NCBI RefSeq assembly: GCF_036689865.1
Contig: NZ_JBAHUQ010000031.1
Span: forward strand, 1-64,000
DNA from: Magnetococcus sp. PR-3
GTDB lineage: Bacteria; Pseudomonadota; Magnetococcia; Magnetococcales; Magnetococcaceae
Length of the DNA: 64,000 nt
Reading direction: 5' to 3'
Shown: positions 9,264-17,494 of the stretch, piece by piece
How the letters are laid out: every line of letters begins with the position of its first letter
Numbering within the stretch: position 1 is the stretch's first letter
The notes under the pieces: model-generated
Told to the model about the DNA's origin: nothing
Seen by the model: only the letters and a program-made list of their open reading frames with translations
Database searches by the model: none
Program-made: the position numbers and the translations under genes

Positions 9264-9447
9264 ACTAGCAGCCATGAACGCCGCCGGGCCGCTGGCGGGT
9301 GAGTATATTGAGAGCTTGGGGAAAACCGATCTGGCTAGGTTTTCGGTGGGTGAGTTTCTCATGCTGATTCAGGTGATCGTGACCGCCTATCTGGATGCCA
9401 AGGCACAGATGGATGTGGACGATGCTTGGGATGACGTACCGTTTTAG
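9241..9447 (+). CDS. Small conserved phage protein
   Basis: A 68-residue acidic protein (MIDPTPRELAAMNAAGP; GEFLMLIQVIVTAYLDAKAQM; DDAWDDVPF). It starts inside the helicase gene and ends 11 bp before the primase gene, typical of a packed phage operon. Similar tiny proteins accompany phage primase genes; the function is unknown. Confidence 0.65.
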   Translation: MIDPTPRELAAMNAAGPLAGEYIESLGKTDLARFSVGEFLMLIQVIVTAYLDAKAQMDVDDAWDDVPF

Positions 9448-9458
9448 GGGGGTGAGGA

Positions 9459-11756
9459 ATGAACGAGAACTTCATGATGCAGCATGGCGACCGGTTAGTG
9501 GCCGCAGGTTTTCCCATACTGCCTATCGCCCCGGGGCATAAGTATCCAGGTAGTTACCTGCAGAGCAAGTGGACCCCTTACAAGGGGTGGAACAAACATG
9601 CAAGCCGCGCTACCACCGAGCATGAATTGGCGATTTGGAAACAGTGGCCCGATGCGGGGATCGGCATTCCCGGAGGTATGGTGGCGGGCATTGATATCGA
9701 CGTAGAAGATGAGACAGTTTCGCTACAGTTGGAGCAGTTAGCAATACAGCTGTTGGGAACTACCCCTGCAGTGCGCATCGGACGTGCGCCGAAGCGGCTT
9801 CTGGTCTACCGTACAGACACACCCTTCAAAGGGATTAAGAAGCACCCCCTGGAGGTGCTCTGCCTGGGACAACAGTTTGTGGCCTATGCGATCCACCCAG
9901 ATACCGGGAAACCATATCAGTGGACCAACCAGGAATTGATTGATCTGTCGTTGGCTGATCTGCCGGTGATTGCCGAGCAGCAGGCGCACGACTTTATCGA
10001 TCAGGGGTTGGCGCTCTTACCGGAGAGAATACGACCGACTCGGTTGCCAGAGCAGAATACACCAGTTTCGTACCAGCCCACTTACCCCATGGCCACGTCT
10101 GGAGATCAACGTGGTACGTTCGAGGCGGTGGCTGATGCCATGCGCTACATCGTCAATGCCGATCTGCCCTACGATGACTGGGTGCGCATTGGCATGGCCA
10201 TCAAAGGGGCTTTGGGTGAGGAAGGTGCAAGTTTATTTGCCGAATGGTCCTCATGCTCCTCCAAGAATGTGTCTGAGGAGACCGCCAGCGCATGGGCTGG
10301 GTTCAAGCCCACCCTTATCGGTGCGGGGACCATCTATCACTTAGCGGGGCAGAATGGCTGGCGGCCAGATCCATCCATCACATTAAACCCGGATAATCTG
10401 CCACAGTCCGGACCACATCCAGCAGCTCAGTTCATGCAAAAAATGCACACACTGCCTCCCCCAACATCAGAGGTGGATGGCCCCCCGTTTCTAGATGGTC
10501 CGGAGTGGGATCCCACCGATCTAGACGGAGCACTGGGCATGTTGGTGCATCATATGTTGGAGACCGCCACAAGACCTCAGCCCATCTTGGCAGTTGGTAA
10601 TGCACTCTGCGCCCTCGGATCGTTGATGGGGCGGCGGTATCGGACGGAGACTGACCTGCGATCCAACCTCTACATCGTCGGCATTGCAGATAGCGGTTCC
10701 GGGAAGAACCATAGCCGAGAGGTGATCATCGACCTGTTCATGCGGGCCGGGTTAAAAAAGCACCTGGGCGGTAACCGCATCGCCTCCGGGGCCGGTTTAC
10801 TGCGTGCGGTGCATGACCAACCGGCCATTCTGTTCCAGCAGGATGAGTTCGGCATGTTTCTGGATGCGGCTGCCGACCGAAAGCGCAGCCCCCGACACAT
10901 CACCGACATCCTGGATTTGATGACCGAACTCTACTCCTCGGCGAGCACCACCTTTCTTGGTCCGGAGTACGCAACACCTGATAAGAAGGGGCGCAAGGAC
11001 ATTAATCAGCCCTGTCTGTGTGTCTACGGCACCACTACGCCTGTACTGTTCTGGGGCGCGTTGAAGAGCGCTAATGTAGCCGATGGCTCCCTTGCGCGCT
11101 TTCTGATCCTGAAGACCCAGGATGACTACCCCGAGGGTGGTGGAGGCAATGTCATCAGGCCTCTTCCCGATGCGTTGATCGAAGCCGCTATGGCCATAGC
11201 CGAGGGAGGCAGCATGGGGGGTGGCAACATGCAGGGGGTGACTTCTGGCCCAGAAACCGCTATCGACCCCATGGTAGTGCCCATGTGTGATGAAGCCCGT
11301 GCGCTGTTTGATGATTTGAATAAGCAGGTGATCACTCTCCTACGTAAGGCTCGCTCGACCCCTTGGTCACCCATTTTAGCACGGGTATGGGAAAACGCTT
11401 CCAAAGTGGCCCTTATCCGGGCGGTGTCGTTCACCCCATCGAAACCGATCATCCGGGAGGTGGATGCTGTATGGGCCATTGCCCTGGTGCGTTATGCGGT
11501 CAACAGCGTCATCAGTGATGTTGAACAACATGTTGCTGATAACCGCACAGAGCAACATCATAAACGTGTTCTTGGCGTAATCAGGAAGGCGGGCCACTCA
11601 GGCATCACTCAAAGAGATCTTACCCGGAAAACCCAGTTTCTCGATAAACGTGAGCGGCAAGATATCCTGCAAACCTTGTTGGAAGCAGAGGTGGTGGTTG
11701 CTTGGAATCAAACGACAAAGACCAGGCCTGCTATGACCTACAAAGCAGTCCGTTAA
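9459..11756 (+). CDS. Phage primase-helicase (prim-pol + PriCT_2 + DUF3987-like ATPase)
   Basis: A 765-residue protein in three parts. Residues ~8-190 form a bifunctional primase/polymerase domain (FPILPIAPGHKYPG; GIGIPGGMVAGIDIDVED holding the metal-binding acids). Residues ~220-305 resemble PriCT_2 (AVADAMRYIVNADLPYDDWVRIGMAIK). Residues ~350-750 are an ATPase with Walker A GIADSGSGKNHS and a Walker B-like QQDEFGMFL. It should both prime and unwind at phage forks. GGGTGAGG lies upstream of the ATG. Confidence 0.87.
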   Translation: MNENFMMQHGDRLVAAGFPILPIAPGHKYPGSYLQSKWTPYKGWNKHASRATTEHELAIWKQWPDAGIGIPGGMVAGIDIDVEDETVSLQLEQLAIQLLGTTPAVRIGRAPKRLLVYRTDTPFKGIKKHPLEVLCLGQQFVAYAIHPDTGKPYQWTNQELIDLSLADLPVIAEQQAHDFIDQGLALLPERIRPTRLPEQNTPVSYQPTYPMATSGDQRGTFEAVADAMRYIVNADLPYDDWVRIGMAIKGALGEEGASLFAEWSSCSSKNVSEETASAWAGFKPTLIGAGTIYHLAGQNGWRPDPSITLNPDNLPQSGPHPAAQFMQKMHTLPPPTSEVDGPPFLDGPEWDPTDLDGALGMLVHHMLETATRPQPILAVGNALCALGSLMGRRYRTETDLRSNLYIVGIADSGSGKNHSREVIIDLFMRAGLKKHLGGNRIASGAGLLRAVHDQPAILFQQDEFGMFLDAAADRKRSPRHITDILDLMTELYSSASTTFLGPEYATPDKKGRKDINQPCLCVYGTTTPVLFWGALKSANVADGSLARFLILKTQDDYPEGGGGNVIRPLPDALIEAAMAIAEGGSMGGGNMQGVTSGPETAIDPMVVPMCDEARALFDDLNKQVITLLRKARSTPWSPILARVWENASKVALIRAVSFTPSKPIIREVDAVWAIALVRYAVNSVISDVEQHVADNRTEQHHKRVLGVIRKAGHSGITQRDLTRKTQFLDKRERQDILQTLLEAEVVVAWNQTTKTRPAMTYKAVR

Positions 11757-11818
11757 ATGTTCAGGAGCCCGTCAAAGACCTACAAAGAAGTCCGTTGAAT
11801 GTTCAGGAGCCCGTCAAA
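11735..11818 (+). repeat. Tandem duplication of 42 bp across the primase stop codon
   Basis: Two adjacent 42-bp copies (11735-11776 and 11777-11818) match at 40 positions. The first contains the primase C-terminus and TAA; the second reads TGA at that point. The end of the second copy is the left arm of the following terminator, so the duplication keeps an intact terminator downstream. Confidence 0.9.
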
Positions 11819-11838
11819 TGATGAGGTTGACGGGCTTT
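11810..11838 (+). terminator. Terminator after the primase-helicase operon
   Basis: CCCGTCAA (11810-11817) pairs perfectly with TTGACGGG (11827-11834) across a 9-nt loop, followed by CTTTGTT. The T-run is short, so efficiency is uncertain. Confidence 0.6.
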
Positions 11839-12145
11839 GTTCTCCAACTGCTGGATTTAAAAGGTGAATTTATAATGCTTCAATTTGGCATCTCACTAAA
11901 AAAAACACATATATATATAGAATATAGAGTAAGTATCTTTTTGTTTTTTTCTTTATAGGCTTGAGGAATTGACGTGTTTCACTAATCATAATATAAATCA
12001 ATATGTTATGTGATTTTACGCGTCAATTATTTTGTCAAACGCTGAAAAATCAAATGGTTGCATGATTTATCCAGTAGAGCGCCGATTTTAGGCTTGGCCG
12101 CCTCCCATCGTCGCCCTCACCAACTTCACTGAAGGAGTGAGGACG
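11839..12145. other. AT-rich intergenic region
   Basis: About 300 bases between phage operons, with a TATATATA stretch near 11910 and no credible ORF. Likely the promoter region for the resolvase operon; no repeat array seen. Confidence 0.4.
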
Positions 12146-12652
12146 ATGACTGTTTCTTCCAACGTGCCTACGGGCAAACTTATCAACAACGCAGGCGCTA
12201 TTCTCGCCCTGGATCTGGGCACCCAGATGGGATGGGCACTACACCATCCTGACGGCACCATCGTCAGCGGTACGATGTCGTTCAAGCTGGGCCGGTTCGA
12301 AGGGGGCGGTATGCAGTGGGTCCGGTTTAAGGCCTGGCTGGATGAGATGACCGGTACGGTGCCTCTGGGACAGATCTATTTTGAGGAGGTACGCAGGCAT
12401 ATCGGCACGACAGCAGCCCACGTCTATGGGGGATTCTTGGCTCACCTTACCGAGTGGGCTGAAAATTCGGAGGTGCCCTACCAAGGGGTGCCGGTGGGCA
12501 CGATCAAGAAATCAGCAACAGGGAAGGGCAACGCTTCCAAGGCTCAGGTGATCCACGCCATGAAGCGGCTTGGGCACCAACCTGCCGATGACAATGAGAG
12601 CGATGCCTTGGCTCTGCTGCACTACGTGCTGGGGACAGGAGGTGCACGATGA
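12146..12652 (+). CDS. RuvC-like Holliday-junction resolvase (phage)
   Basis: A 168-residue protein from the ATG at 12146, which has AAGGAG 8 nt before it; the GTG at 12137 lies within that site. The RNase H-like fold of RuvC shows in ILALDLGTQMGWAL (first Asp), IYFEEV (Glu), KSATGKGNASKAQVI and DDNESDALALL (last acids). It would cut branched intermediates made during phage recombination. The stop overlaps the next gene (ATGA). Confidence 0.85.
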   Translation: MTVSSNVPTGKLINNAGAILALDLGTQMGWALHHPDGTIVSGTMSFKLGRFEGGGMQWVRFKAWLDEMTGTVPLGQIYFEEVRRHIGTTAAHVYGGFLAHLTEWAENSEVPYQGVPVGTIKKSATGKGNASKAQVIHAMKRLGHQPADDNESDALALLHYVLGTGGAR

Positions 12653-12864
12653 TCGGTGGCCCCAACATGCCCCGTAGTCCTTTGGCTCGTTACCAGGAGA
12701 GCCGGGAGGATGTGGATGAGCAAAAGCGCAAAGGGTGGAACCGCCATGGCATCTTGGTGGTATCGCAGGACGATAACCGTTTGACCTGGCCGGAACGGGA
12801 GTTGGTTCAGCAACTGGGAAATCGGTTGTATGGCCGTCGCCACAAGGAGGTGCGCTATGCCTGA
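12649..12864 (+). CDS. Hypothetical small phage protein
   Basis: A 71-residue basic protein (SPLARYQESREDVDEQKRKGW; LTWPERELVQQLGNRLYG). It overlaps the resolvase stop and the next start, indicating coupled translation. No family recognised; the length and overlaps make it credible. Confidence 0.6.
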   Translation: MIGGPNMPRSPLARYQESREDVDEQKRKGWNRHGILVVSQDDNRLTWPERELVQQLGNRLYGRRHKEVRYA

Positions 12865-13243
12865 AAAATGGGATGCCACTGTTGTGGCCAAGCGGCTTGA
12901 AGAGGCGGCTAGAACCATGAAACGCTTGCCGGTAAAAGGATTGAAACCGGAGGAAGCTCGTTCGTCATGGCCAGAGGTGATTCATGAGTTTTACGATGCC
13001 TATGGCTGGGGATCAGCGGAGGTCAGGTTGGGGCCACCCTCACCTGAGGCCATCAATCGTATGGACGAGGTCTTGGAGTGGCTCTCGTGGCTGGAAACCG
13101 ATGATAGGCGGCTATTGTGGTTTCGTGCCGAGAGAGTGCCATGGAAGCTTATTATGCGCCGTTTTGGCCGTGCCAGATCGACTCTGTTTGCTCACTGGAA
13201 AGCGGGCATCTTCCAGATCGTTGCTGTCTTGAACCGAGGTTAA
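12857..13243 (+). CDS. DUF6362-like phage protein
   Basis: A 128-residue protein from the ATG with AAGGAGG upstream. It carries MPEKWDATVVAKRLEEAARTMKRLP, SSWPEVIHEFYDAYGW and a helix-turn-helix-like end RFGRARSTLFAHWKAGI. This matches my memory of DUF6362 proteins, found before lysis or packaging genes in phages. A late-gene regulator is possible but unproven. Confidence 0.65.
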   Translation: MPEKWDATVVAKRLEEAARTMKRLPVKGLKPEEARSSWPEVIHEFYDAYGWGSAEVRLGPPSPEAINRMDEVLEWLSWLETDDRRLLWFRAERVPWKLIMRRFGRARSTLFAHWKAGIFQIVAVLNRG

Positions 13244-13244
13244 A

Positions 13245-13271
13245 ATGTCCGGACGTTTTAATTCCGGACAT
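13245..13271. promoter_or_regulatory. Perfect 9-bp inverted repeat, possible operator
   Basis: ATGTCCGGA (13245-13253) and TCCGGACAT (13263-13271) form a perfect dyad spaced by 9 nt just after the DUF6362-like stop. There is no T-run, so a protein-binding site ahead of the lysis genes is more likely than a terminator. Confidence 0.45.
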
Positions 13272-13330
13272 GCGGACCTGAATTTGGTAGTCTCGTAGCT
13301 ACAGTCGGCGAGAGCTGAGCAAGAATACAC

Positions 13331-13367
13331 GAAACCCACCCCGGGGTAACCTGGCGGTGGGTTTCTG
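13331..13367 (+). terminator. Hairpin/terminator before the lysis genes
   Basis: GAAACCCACC (13331-13340) pairs with GGTGGGTTTC (13356-13365), a perfect 10-bp stem. The T-run is only part of the stem, so it may attenuate rather than fully stop transcription. Confidence 0.5.
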
Positions 13368-13384
13368 CGTTTATGGAGTTTGAA

Positions 13385-13507
13385 ATGGGTAGTTCACTGC
13401 TGTTGGTAGCGTCGTTAGCCGGGTCAATTCTTGTGGGACTGGTGGCGGTCGCCGTGTTGGGTGTCATGCTGCGTTTTTTACTCGGTGAAGGTGGGGATCA
13501 TGTCTGA
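13385..13507 (+). CDS. 40-residue single-span membrane protein, possible holin-like
   Basis: Read directly from ATG 13385 to TGA 13505-13507. Almost the whole protein is one hydrophobic span (SLLLVASLAGSILVGLVAVAVLG) with a short tail ending GEGGDHV. GGAG stands 7 nt upstream. It overlaps the endolysin-like gene by 8 bp, the position expected for a small lysis protein. It is too short for family assignment. Confidence 0.55.
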   Translation: MGSSLLLVASLAGSILVGLVAVAVLGVMLRFLLGEGGDHV

Positions 13508-13892
13508 ACAGCACTGGCCCCATTTTTCTCACGATGAGCTGCAGTGTCGTTGTGGTTGTGGCCAAGCCCTGATGGATGAGCGATTCATGGCCCAGCTGGA
13601 AGAACTACGCATGGCGTTTGGTAAGCCCATGCCCCTGACCAGCGCATACCGTTGTCCAAACCACAACGCAGCCGTGTCCTCCTCGGGGCATGATGGTCCT
13701 CACACCACAGGGTGTGCCGTTGATGTCCAGGTGGCTGGGCATGATGCTCATGCATTGCTTGCCCTGGCAACACACCATGGCTTTACGGGACTTGGTGTCA
13801 AACAGCGTGGACCACACCAGTCACGCTTTATCCATCTGGACACGCTGAACAATGCACAAGGCCGTCCTCGGCCCTGGATCTGGAGCTACTAA
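13500..13892 (+). CDS. M15-type peptidase, probable endolysin
   Basis: A 130-residue protein from ATG 13500 (MSEQHWPHFSHDEL). The peptidase_M15/VanY-like zinc site is visible as HTTGCAVDV (H-x6-D) and RFIHLD. CRCGCGQALMDERFM at the N-terminus is typical of this subgroup. It should cut stem-peptide bonds of peptidoglycan at lysis. It sits between a small membrane protein and holin-like genes, supporting a lysis cassette. Confidence 0.85.
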   Translation: MSEQHWPHFSHDELQCRCGCGQALMDERFMAQLEELRMAFGKPMPLTSAYRCPNHNAAVSSSGHDGPHTTGCAVDVQVAGHDAHALLALATHHGFTGLGVKQRGPHQSRFIHLDTLNNAQGRPRPWIWSY

Positions 13893-13895
13893 AGC

Positions 13896-14171
13896 TCAGT
13901 AATCAACGCGTTCACGCAGCGATTTCCCCGGTTTGAAATGCACAGCGGTCTTAGCTTCAACCTCAACCCGTTCCCCCGTCTTTGGGTTGCGGGCACCTCT
14001 GGGTTAGCGGGCTCTCGGTTCAAAAACACCAAAGCCTCGGATTTCGGTCCGTTCACCACGGGCCAACGCTCTAGACAGGTCATCGAATACAAGATCAATA
14101 GCTCTGTCAGCAAGCTGTTTGCTCAGATCACACTTATCTGCAATGGCTACGATGAGCTCTGATTTGGTCAT
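13896..14171 (-). pseudogene. HU/IHF-family DNA-bending protein interrupted by an in-frame stop
   Basis: The frame starts MTKSELIVAIADKCDLSKQ and continues RGFGVFEPRAR. TAA then occurs at 14006-14004, and the same frame resumes as [21 protein letters not shown] and [12 protein letters not shown] up to TGA at 13898-13896. Reading through gives 91 residues, the normal family length, with only one codon changed. The stop removes the RNPKTG beta-arm that inserts into DNA. It is therefore probably a pseudogene by a point mutation; a sequencing error or readthrough cannot be excluded. It is opposite in strand to the lysis genes around it. Confidence 0.85.
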
Positions 14172-14271
14172 GCTCAGCCCCGTTAGAAAAGTTGTTAAGA
14201 AATACAAAGCACTGCGATGTTAACTGACATCGAAAGTGTTTGCAATCATGTCAGAAAGTCAGGAGTACACC

Positions 14272-14460
14272 ATGTCCCTCAATATCATTGTCAACTCTCT
14301 CTTGAGTCGGGTGCGGGAACCTTCTTCGTGGAGCGGGGTTGCTGTGCTGCTGGCCATGTTTGGCATGTCCCAGGAAGAAGCCAGTGCCATCACTGAACTG
14401 TTGGTAGCTGGAACAGCTGCTGCTTCGGTACTGATGGGTGAAAAAGGAAAAGACGAATGA
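14272..14460 (+). CDS. Small holin-like phage protein
   Basis: A 62-residue protein from ATG 14272 with AGGAG upstream. The centre (WSGVAVLLAMFGM; ITELLVAGTAAASVLMG) gives one or two short hydrophobic helices. The charged ends (RVREPSS and EKGKDE) fit a small holin or holin accessory protein. It overlaps the next gene (ATGA). Confidence 0.55.
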   Translation: MSLNIIVNSLLSRVREPSSWSGVAVLLAMFGMSQEEASAITELLVAGTAAASVLMGEKGKDE

Positions 14461-14756
14461 CAGCCCATGAACAAAGCGTAGAGCGTCGTCGGGGCTTGGA
14501 ACGGCACGTTCAGACCATCCTTACCATGGGGGTGGCGGCCTTGATGGCGTGGCAACTGACGACCATTGAACAGATGCGTGTGGAACTGGCCATCCTCAGT
14601 GGTCGGGTAGATGCTTTGGCGGCAAGGGTGGATGATGCCTCTTCGGATCGCTACCGCATCGCTGATGCCCAACGGGATCTGGCGTTGCGGGATCAGGCGA
14701 TCAAAGCCTTGGAAGGTCGGGTAGTTCAGGTTGAGGAGATCTGTGGGGGTAAGTGA
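14457..14756 (+). CDS. Membrane-anchored coiled-coil protein, possible spanin-like
   Basis: A 99-residue protein with one N-terminal membrane span (VQTILTMGVAALMAWQL) followed by a coiled coil (RVELAILSGRVDALAARVDDASSDRY; IKALEGRVVQVEEI). This is the layout of an inner-membrane spanin (Rz-like) in a lysis cassette. No embedded Rz1 lipoprotein was seen, so the role is tentative. Confidence 0.55.
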   Translation: MTAHEQSVERRRGLERHVQTILTMGVAALMAWQLTTIEQMRVELAILSGRVDALAARVDDASSDRYRIADAQRDLALRDQAIKALEGRVVQVEEICGGK

Positions 14757-14857
14757 CAGTCTTCGCGTGTAAGTCTTTGTTTTCTGGGTCCTTCCTGGCG
14801 CACAACCTATGTGGTGCGCCTCAGCTCGGGATTTCGCTACCGACAGAGCAGAATTTT

Positions 14858-14967
14858 GGGTTCGCACCATAGGTTCGCACCTGATCAAAACTCCAATAGA
14901 ACAGTAGGTTAAATGTGCGAACCCAGGTGCATTTGGGTTCGCAGCAGGTTCGCACGGGGTTCGCACC
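14858..14967. repeat. Cluster of six GGTTCGCAC repeats before the terminase-like gene
   Basis: GGGTTCGCACC or a close variant occurs at 14858, 14872, 14935, 14947 and 14957 on the + strand, and once inverted (GTGCGAACCC) at 14915-14924. Six copies lie in 110 bp directly before the small-terminase-like gene. Such repeats suit a packaging initiation (pac/cos) site bound by the small terminase, or an operator array. Confidence 0.7.
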
Positions 14968-14984
14968 TTAGCCTGGGCTTGATC

Positions 14985-15554
14985 ATGGATGACAACGATT
15001 TTGAATCATTGCGCAGTAACCGGGAGTTGGCTGCATTCCTTGGCGTTAGTGAAACCGCAGTCCGCAAAGCGATCAAAGCAGGTCGTATCCGCCGGGAACC
15101 TGATGGATCTTGGAATCCTGAAAAAGTTGTAGAGCAGTGGGCGTCCAATACACAGGCCACCAAACAGCGCTCAGGCAACAAGCTTGGCCGTAAGCCAGTT
15201 CCTGTCGCAGCGGTCAACAGTGTGCGGGATACCCTGAAAAAGCAGGGTGAGCTGCCCAGTGTAGGGGGCATGACCTTGTTGCAGGCGCGTACCGCATCCG
15301 AAGTGATCAAGGTGCAGATTGCCAAGATCAAGTTGGATGAGATCAAAGGAACGTTGATCGATCGTCATCAAACTGAAAAACGCCTCTTCCAACAGCTACG
15401 ACAGCTCAGAGATATGATTCAGAATTGGCCCTCGCGAGTGGTTCCTGAGATGGTGGCTGAGTTAGGGGTAGATCCCCATTTGATGCAGGTATCCCTGGAT
15501 CAACGGCTGCGTGGTCTATTGGAAGAGATCGCTGAAGCCCCTGTTGAGATATGA
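14985..15554 (+). CDS. Terminase small subunit-like / Nu1-type protein
   Basis: A 189-residue protein. The N-terminal winged helix (SNRELAAFLGVSETAVRKAIKAGR; PDGSWNPEKVVEQW) resembles phage lambda Nu1. The rest is helical (TASEVIKVQIAKIKLDEIKGTLIDR; LFQQLRQLRDMIQNWPSRV), as in DNA-packaging proteins. The repeat cluster upstream could be its target. No large terminase gene follows, which is abnormal for a working phage. Confidence 0.72.
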   Translation: MDDNDFESLRSNRELAAFLGVSETAVRKAIKAGRIRREPDGSWNPEKVVEQWASNTQATKQRSGNKLGRKPVPVAAVNSVRDTLKKQGELPSVGGMTLLQARTASEVIKVQIAKIKLDEIKGTLIDRHQTEKRLFQQLRQLRDMIQNWPSRVVPEMVAELGVDPHLMQVSLDQRLRGLLEEIAEAPVEI

Positions 15555-15823
15555 TTGGACAGCCCATGGAACAGATTGGTGAACTCACGCTGGAGCAGTG
15601 GCCGTTGGAACGGTTGGTGCCCTATGCGCGCAACCCCCGTCGTAACGACGATGTAGTGGATCAGATGTGTGCGGCCATCCGTGAATTTGGCTTCCGTATC
15701 CCTGTGGTGGCCAAAAGTGATGGTACGGTGGTGGATGGTCATCTACGATTGAAGGCAGCCAAACAGCTATCGCTGGATACCGTACCTGTGGTCCTGGCCG
15801 ATGATCTCACCTCAGCTTTCTAA
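15551..15823 (+). pseudogene. Truncated ParB-like nuclease domain (remnant of ParB-methyltransferase)
   Basis: 90 residues keep the ParB N-terminal signature: LVPYARNPRRNDDVVDQMCAAIREFGFRIP and DGTVVDGHLRLKAAKQL. It stops at DDLTSAF just after this domain. Phage relatives usually continue through a helical segment into a DNA methyltransferase domain of ~300 residues. The break marks the point where phage sequence ends and island sequence begins, so a deletion joint is likely. It overlaps the terminase-like stop (ATGA). Confidence 0.75.
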
Positions 15824-16024
15824 GTAGGCTCAAAGGTGTGCAAATAGCAATGTTCTAATCTTACAGTTTTAAGTCTTGCCGTCATGGGGGATAGATCTTT
15901 TGGACGTAAATCTATGTGTGGTGGTTCGTAAAGCGAAGAAATAACTGCATAACGATAGAAAATGAGATATTATTGGCTACAATAGAGCATCTCTTGGTTT
16001 TTAGCAGATGAAAGCTGGAATACT

Positions 16025-17494
16025 ATGTCTCAATCGGACAAACCGGAACTGCTTTGCTGTCAGCAGAAGGGTGTGGTTCACCTGAAGGTAAAAGGTGACT
16101 TTGATCATGCCCTTAACCAAGCATTTCAGGCGGTCATACGCCAATATCCTGGATCGTTGTCCTACCTTATAGATCTACAAAGTATCAGCTCCATTTGTGC
16201 CGAAGGTATCGGCCTGATGATGATGGTGTGGAAGCACTGTGGCGGGGACCGCAATCAGCTTTTTGTTGTCACCAATCATGAGGTTGTGGATCGTCTTCTG
16301 AATATCGCCTGTGTGGACAAAATGTTCCAGATCAGCCAACTCTGCGCCCAGCAGATTCCTCCTGTGCAGCCTCTTGATGAGACCCTGCTCCAACCGATAG
16401 GGGCGAGCAACCCAGATTCCCATGATGCAGTGGTTGCCCAACCATTGCAAAAACGTGATGAAGAGAGACTTTTTTCCCGGCAACTGGATGAGCTGGGTGG
16501 AGGGGGGGCTGTTGTGCAACAGCCGGTACAGCCTACAGCTATACAGCCTGAAGCGGTGGATCTGGAGCTGGAGTTTCCTCTGGCGCAAGCAATTCGCCAG
16601 CAGGCCACCCAGCAGGTTAAAGGGGCTTTGTACAGCCTGGCCCAAGGGGGTGGGGTGGAAGTCGGCCCCATTGCCAACACCTGCCAACAAATTCAGGAAT
16701 CGTTTCGGCGTAATAGAAACTCCGCTTTGGCCTTGGCCATGCTCAAAGATAAATCCGCTGAGACCTATACCCATTCGGTAAATGTAGCTACCTATCTAAT
16801 CGCTTTTTGCCAGCATCTGGGTATGGACGAGCGCACAACGATTAATGTGGGGCTTGGTGGTATGCTACACGATGTAGGTAAATCCTTTATCTCAGCCGAT
16901 CTTTATCAACATGCAGGCCGCTTGAGCCAGGGGACAATGCAACTGGTGCGCCGTCACGCCCTGTTGGGACATAAAGCGTTGCAGAAGATTCCCGGTATGC
17001 CCCAGGAGGTTTTGACTATTGCCCTTGCTCATCATGAGCGGTTGGATGGATCCGGCTACCCCTCCCATAAAATGGGGGATGACGTGCCCGCCATTGCGCA
17101 GATGGCTGGTATTGCCGATGCCTTTGATGCCATCACCTCACCACGCCCCTATCATCAAGCCTCAACACCTATCATGGGGTTGCAGAAAATTATGTCACTG
17201 GCGGGTAAAAGCTATGATAAGACCCTAACTCAACAGTTCGTTCAGGCTATAGGGGTCTATCCGGTAGGCACGCTGGTGGAACTGGGAAATGGCACGCTTG
17301 GTGTGGTGGCAGAAAACCACCCCGATGCGCTGTTGGAACCAGCTGTTCATGTGGTCTACGACAATAAGCGTCGTTCCACCCCGCCAGAACGCGTTTCCCT
17401 TGCCGAGCATAAAGGGGATCCACAATTCAAAATTTCCACTGTGGTAAAACAACCCCCACCGGGCTTTAATCCCTTTGCCGCACTGAATCGTTAG
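16025..17494 (+). CDS. STAS-HD-GYP protein, probable c-di-GMP phosphodiesterase
   Basis: A 489-residue protein. Residues ~8-105 resemble a STAS domain (YLIDLQSISSICAEGIGLMMM), then a Gln/Pro-rich linker to ~185. An HD-GYP domain follows, with HSVNVATYL, MLHDVGKSF (residues ~280-288), HALLGHKAL, HHERLDGSGYP (~335-345) and ADAFDAITS. All metal-binding residues and the GYP motif are present, so it should hydrolyse c-di-GMP. STAS as the input domain is uncommon. It stands first at the island edge; a second STAS protein lies at 52756. Confidence 0.85.
   Translation: MSQSDKPELLCCQQKGVVHLKVKGDFDHALNQAFQAVIRQYPGSLSYLIDLQSISSICAEGIGLMMMVWKHCGGDRNQLFVVTNHEVVDRLLNIACVDKMFQISQLCAQQIPPVQPLDETLLQPIGASNPDSHDAVVAQPLQKRDEERLFSRQLDELGGGGAVVQQPVQPTAIQPEAVDLELEFPLAQAIRQQATQQVKGALYSLAQGGGVEVGPIANTCQQIQESFRRNRNSALALAMLKDKSAETYTHSVNVATYLIAFCQHLGMDERTTINVGLGGMLHDVGKSFISADLYQHAGRLSQGTMQLVRRHALLGHKALQKIPGMPQEVLTIALAHHERLDGSGYPSHKMGDDVPAIAQMAGIADAFDAITSPRPYHQASTPIMGLQKIMSLAGKSYDKTLTQQFVQAIGVYPVGTLVELGNGTLGVVAENHPDALLEPAVHVVYDNKRRSTPPERVSLAEHKGDPQFKISTVVKQPPPGFNPFAALNR

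Noticed and set aside
14858-14967. CRISPR array
   Set aside because: Repeats are only ~10 bp, one is inverted and spacing is irregular; no cas genes are present.
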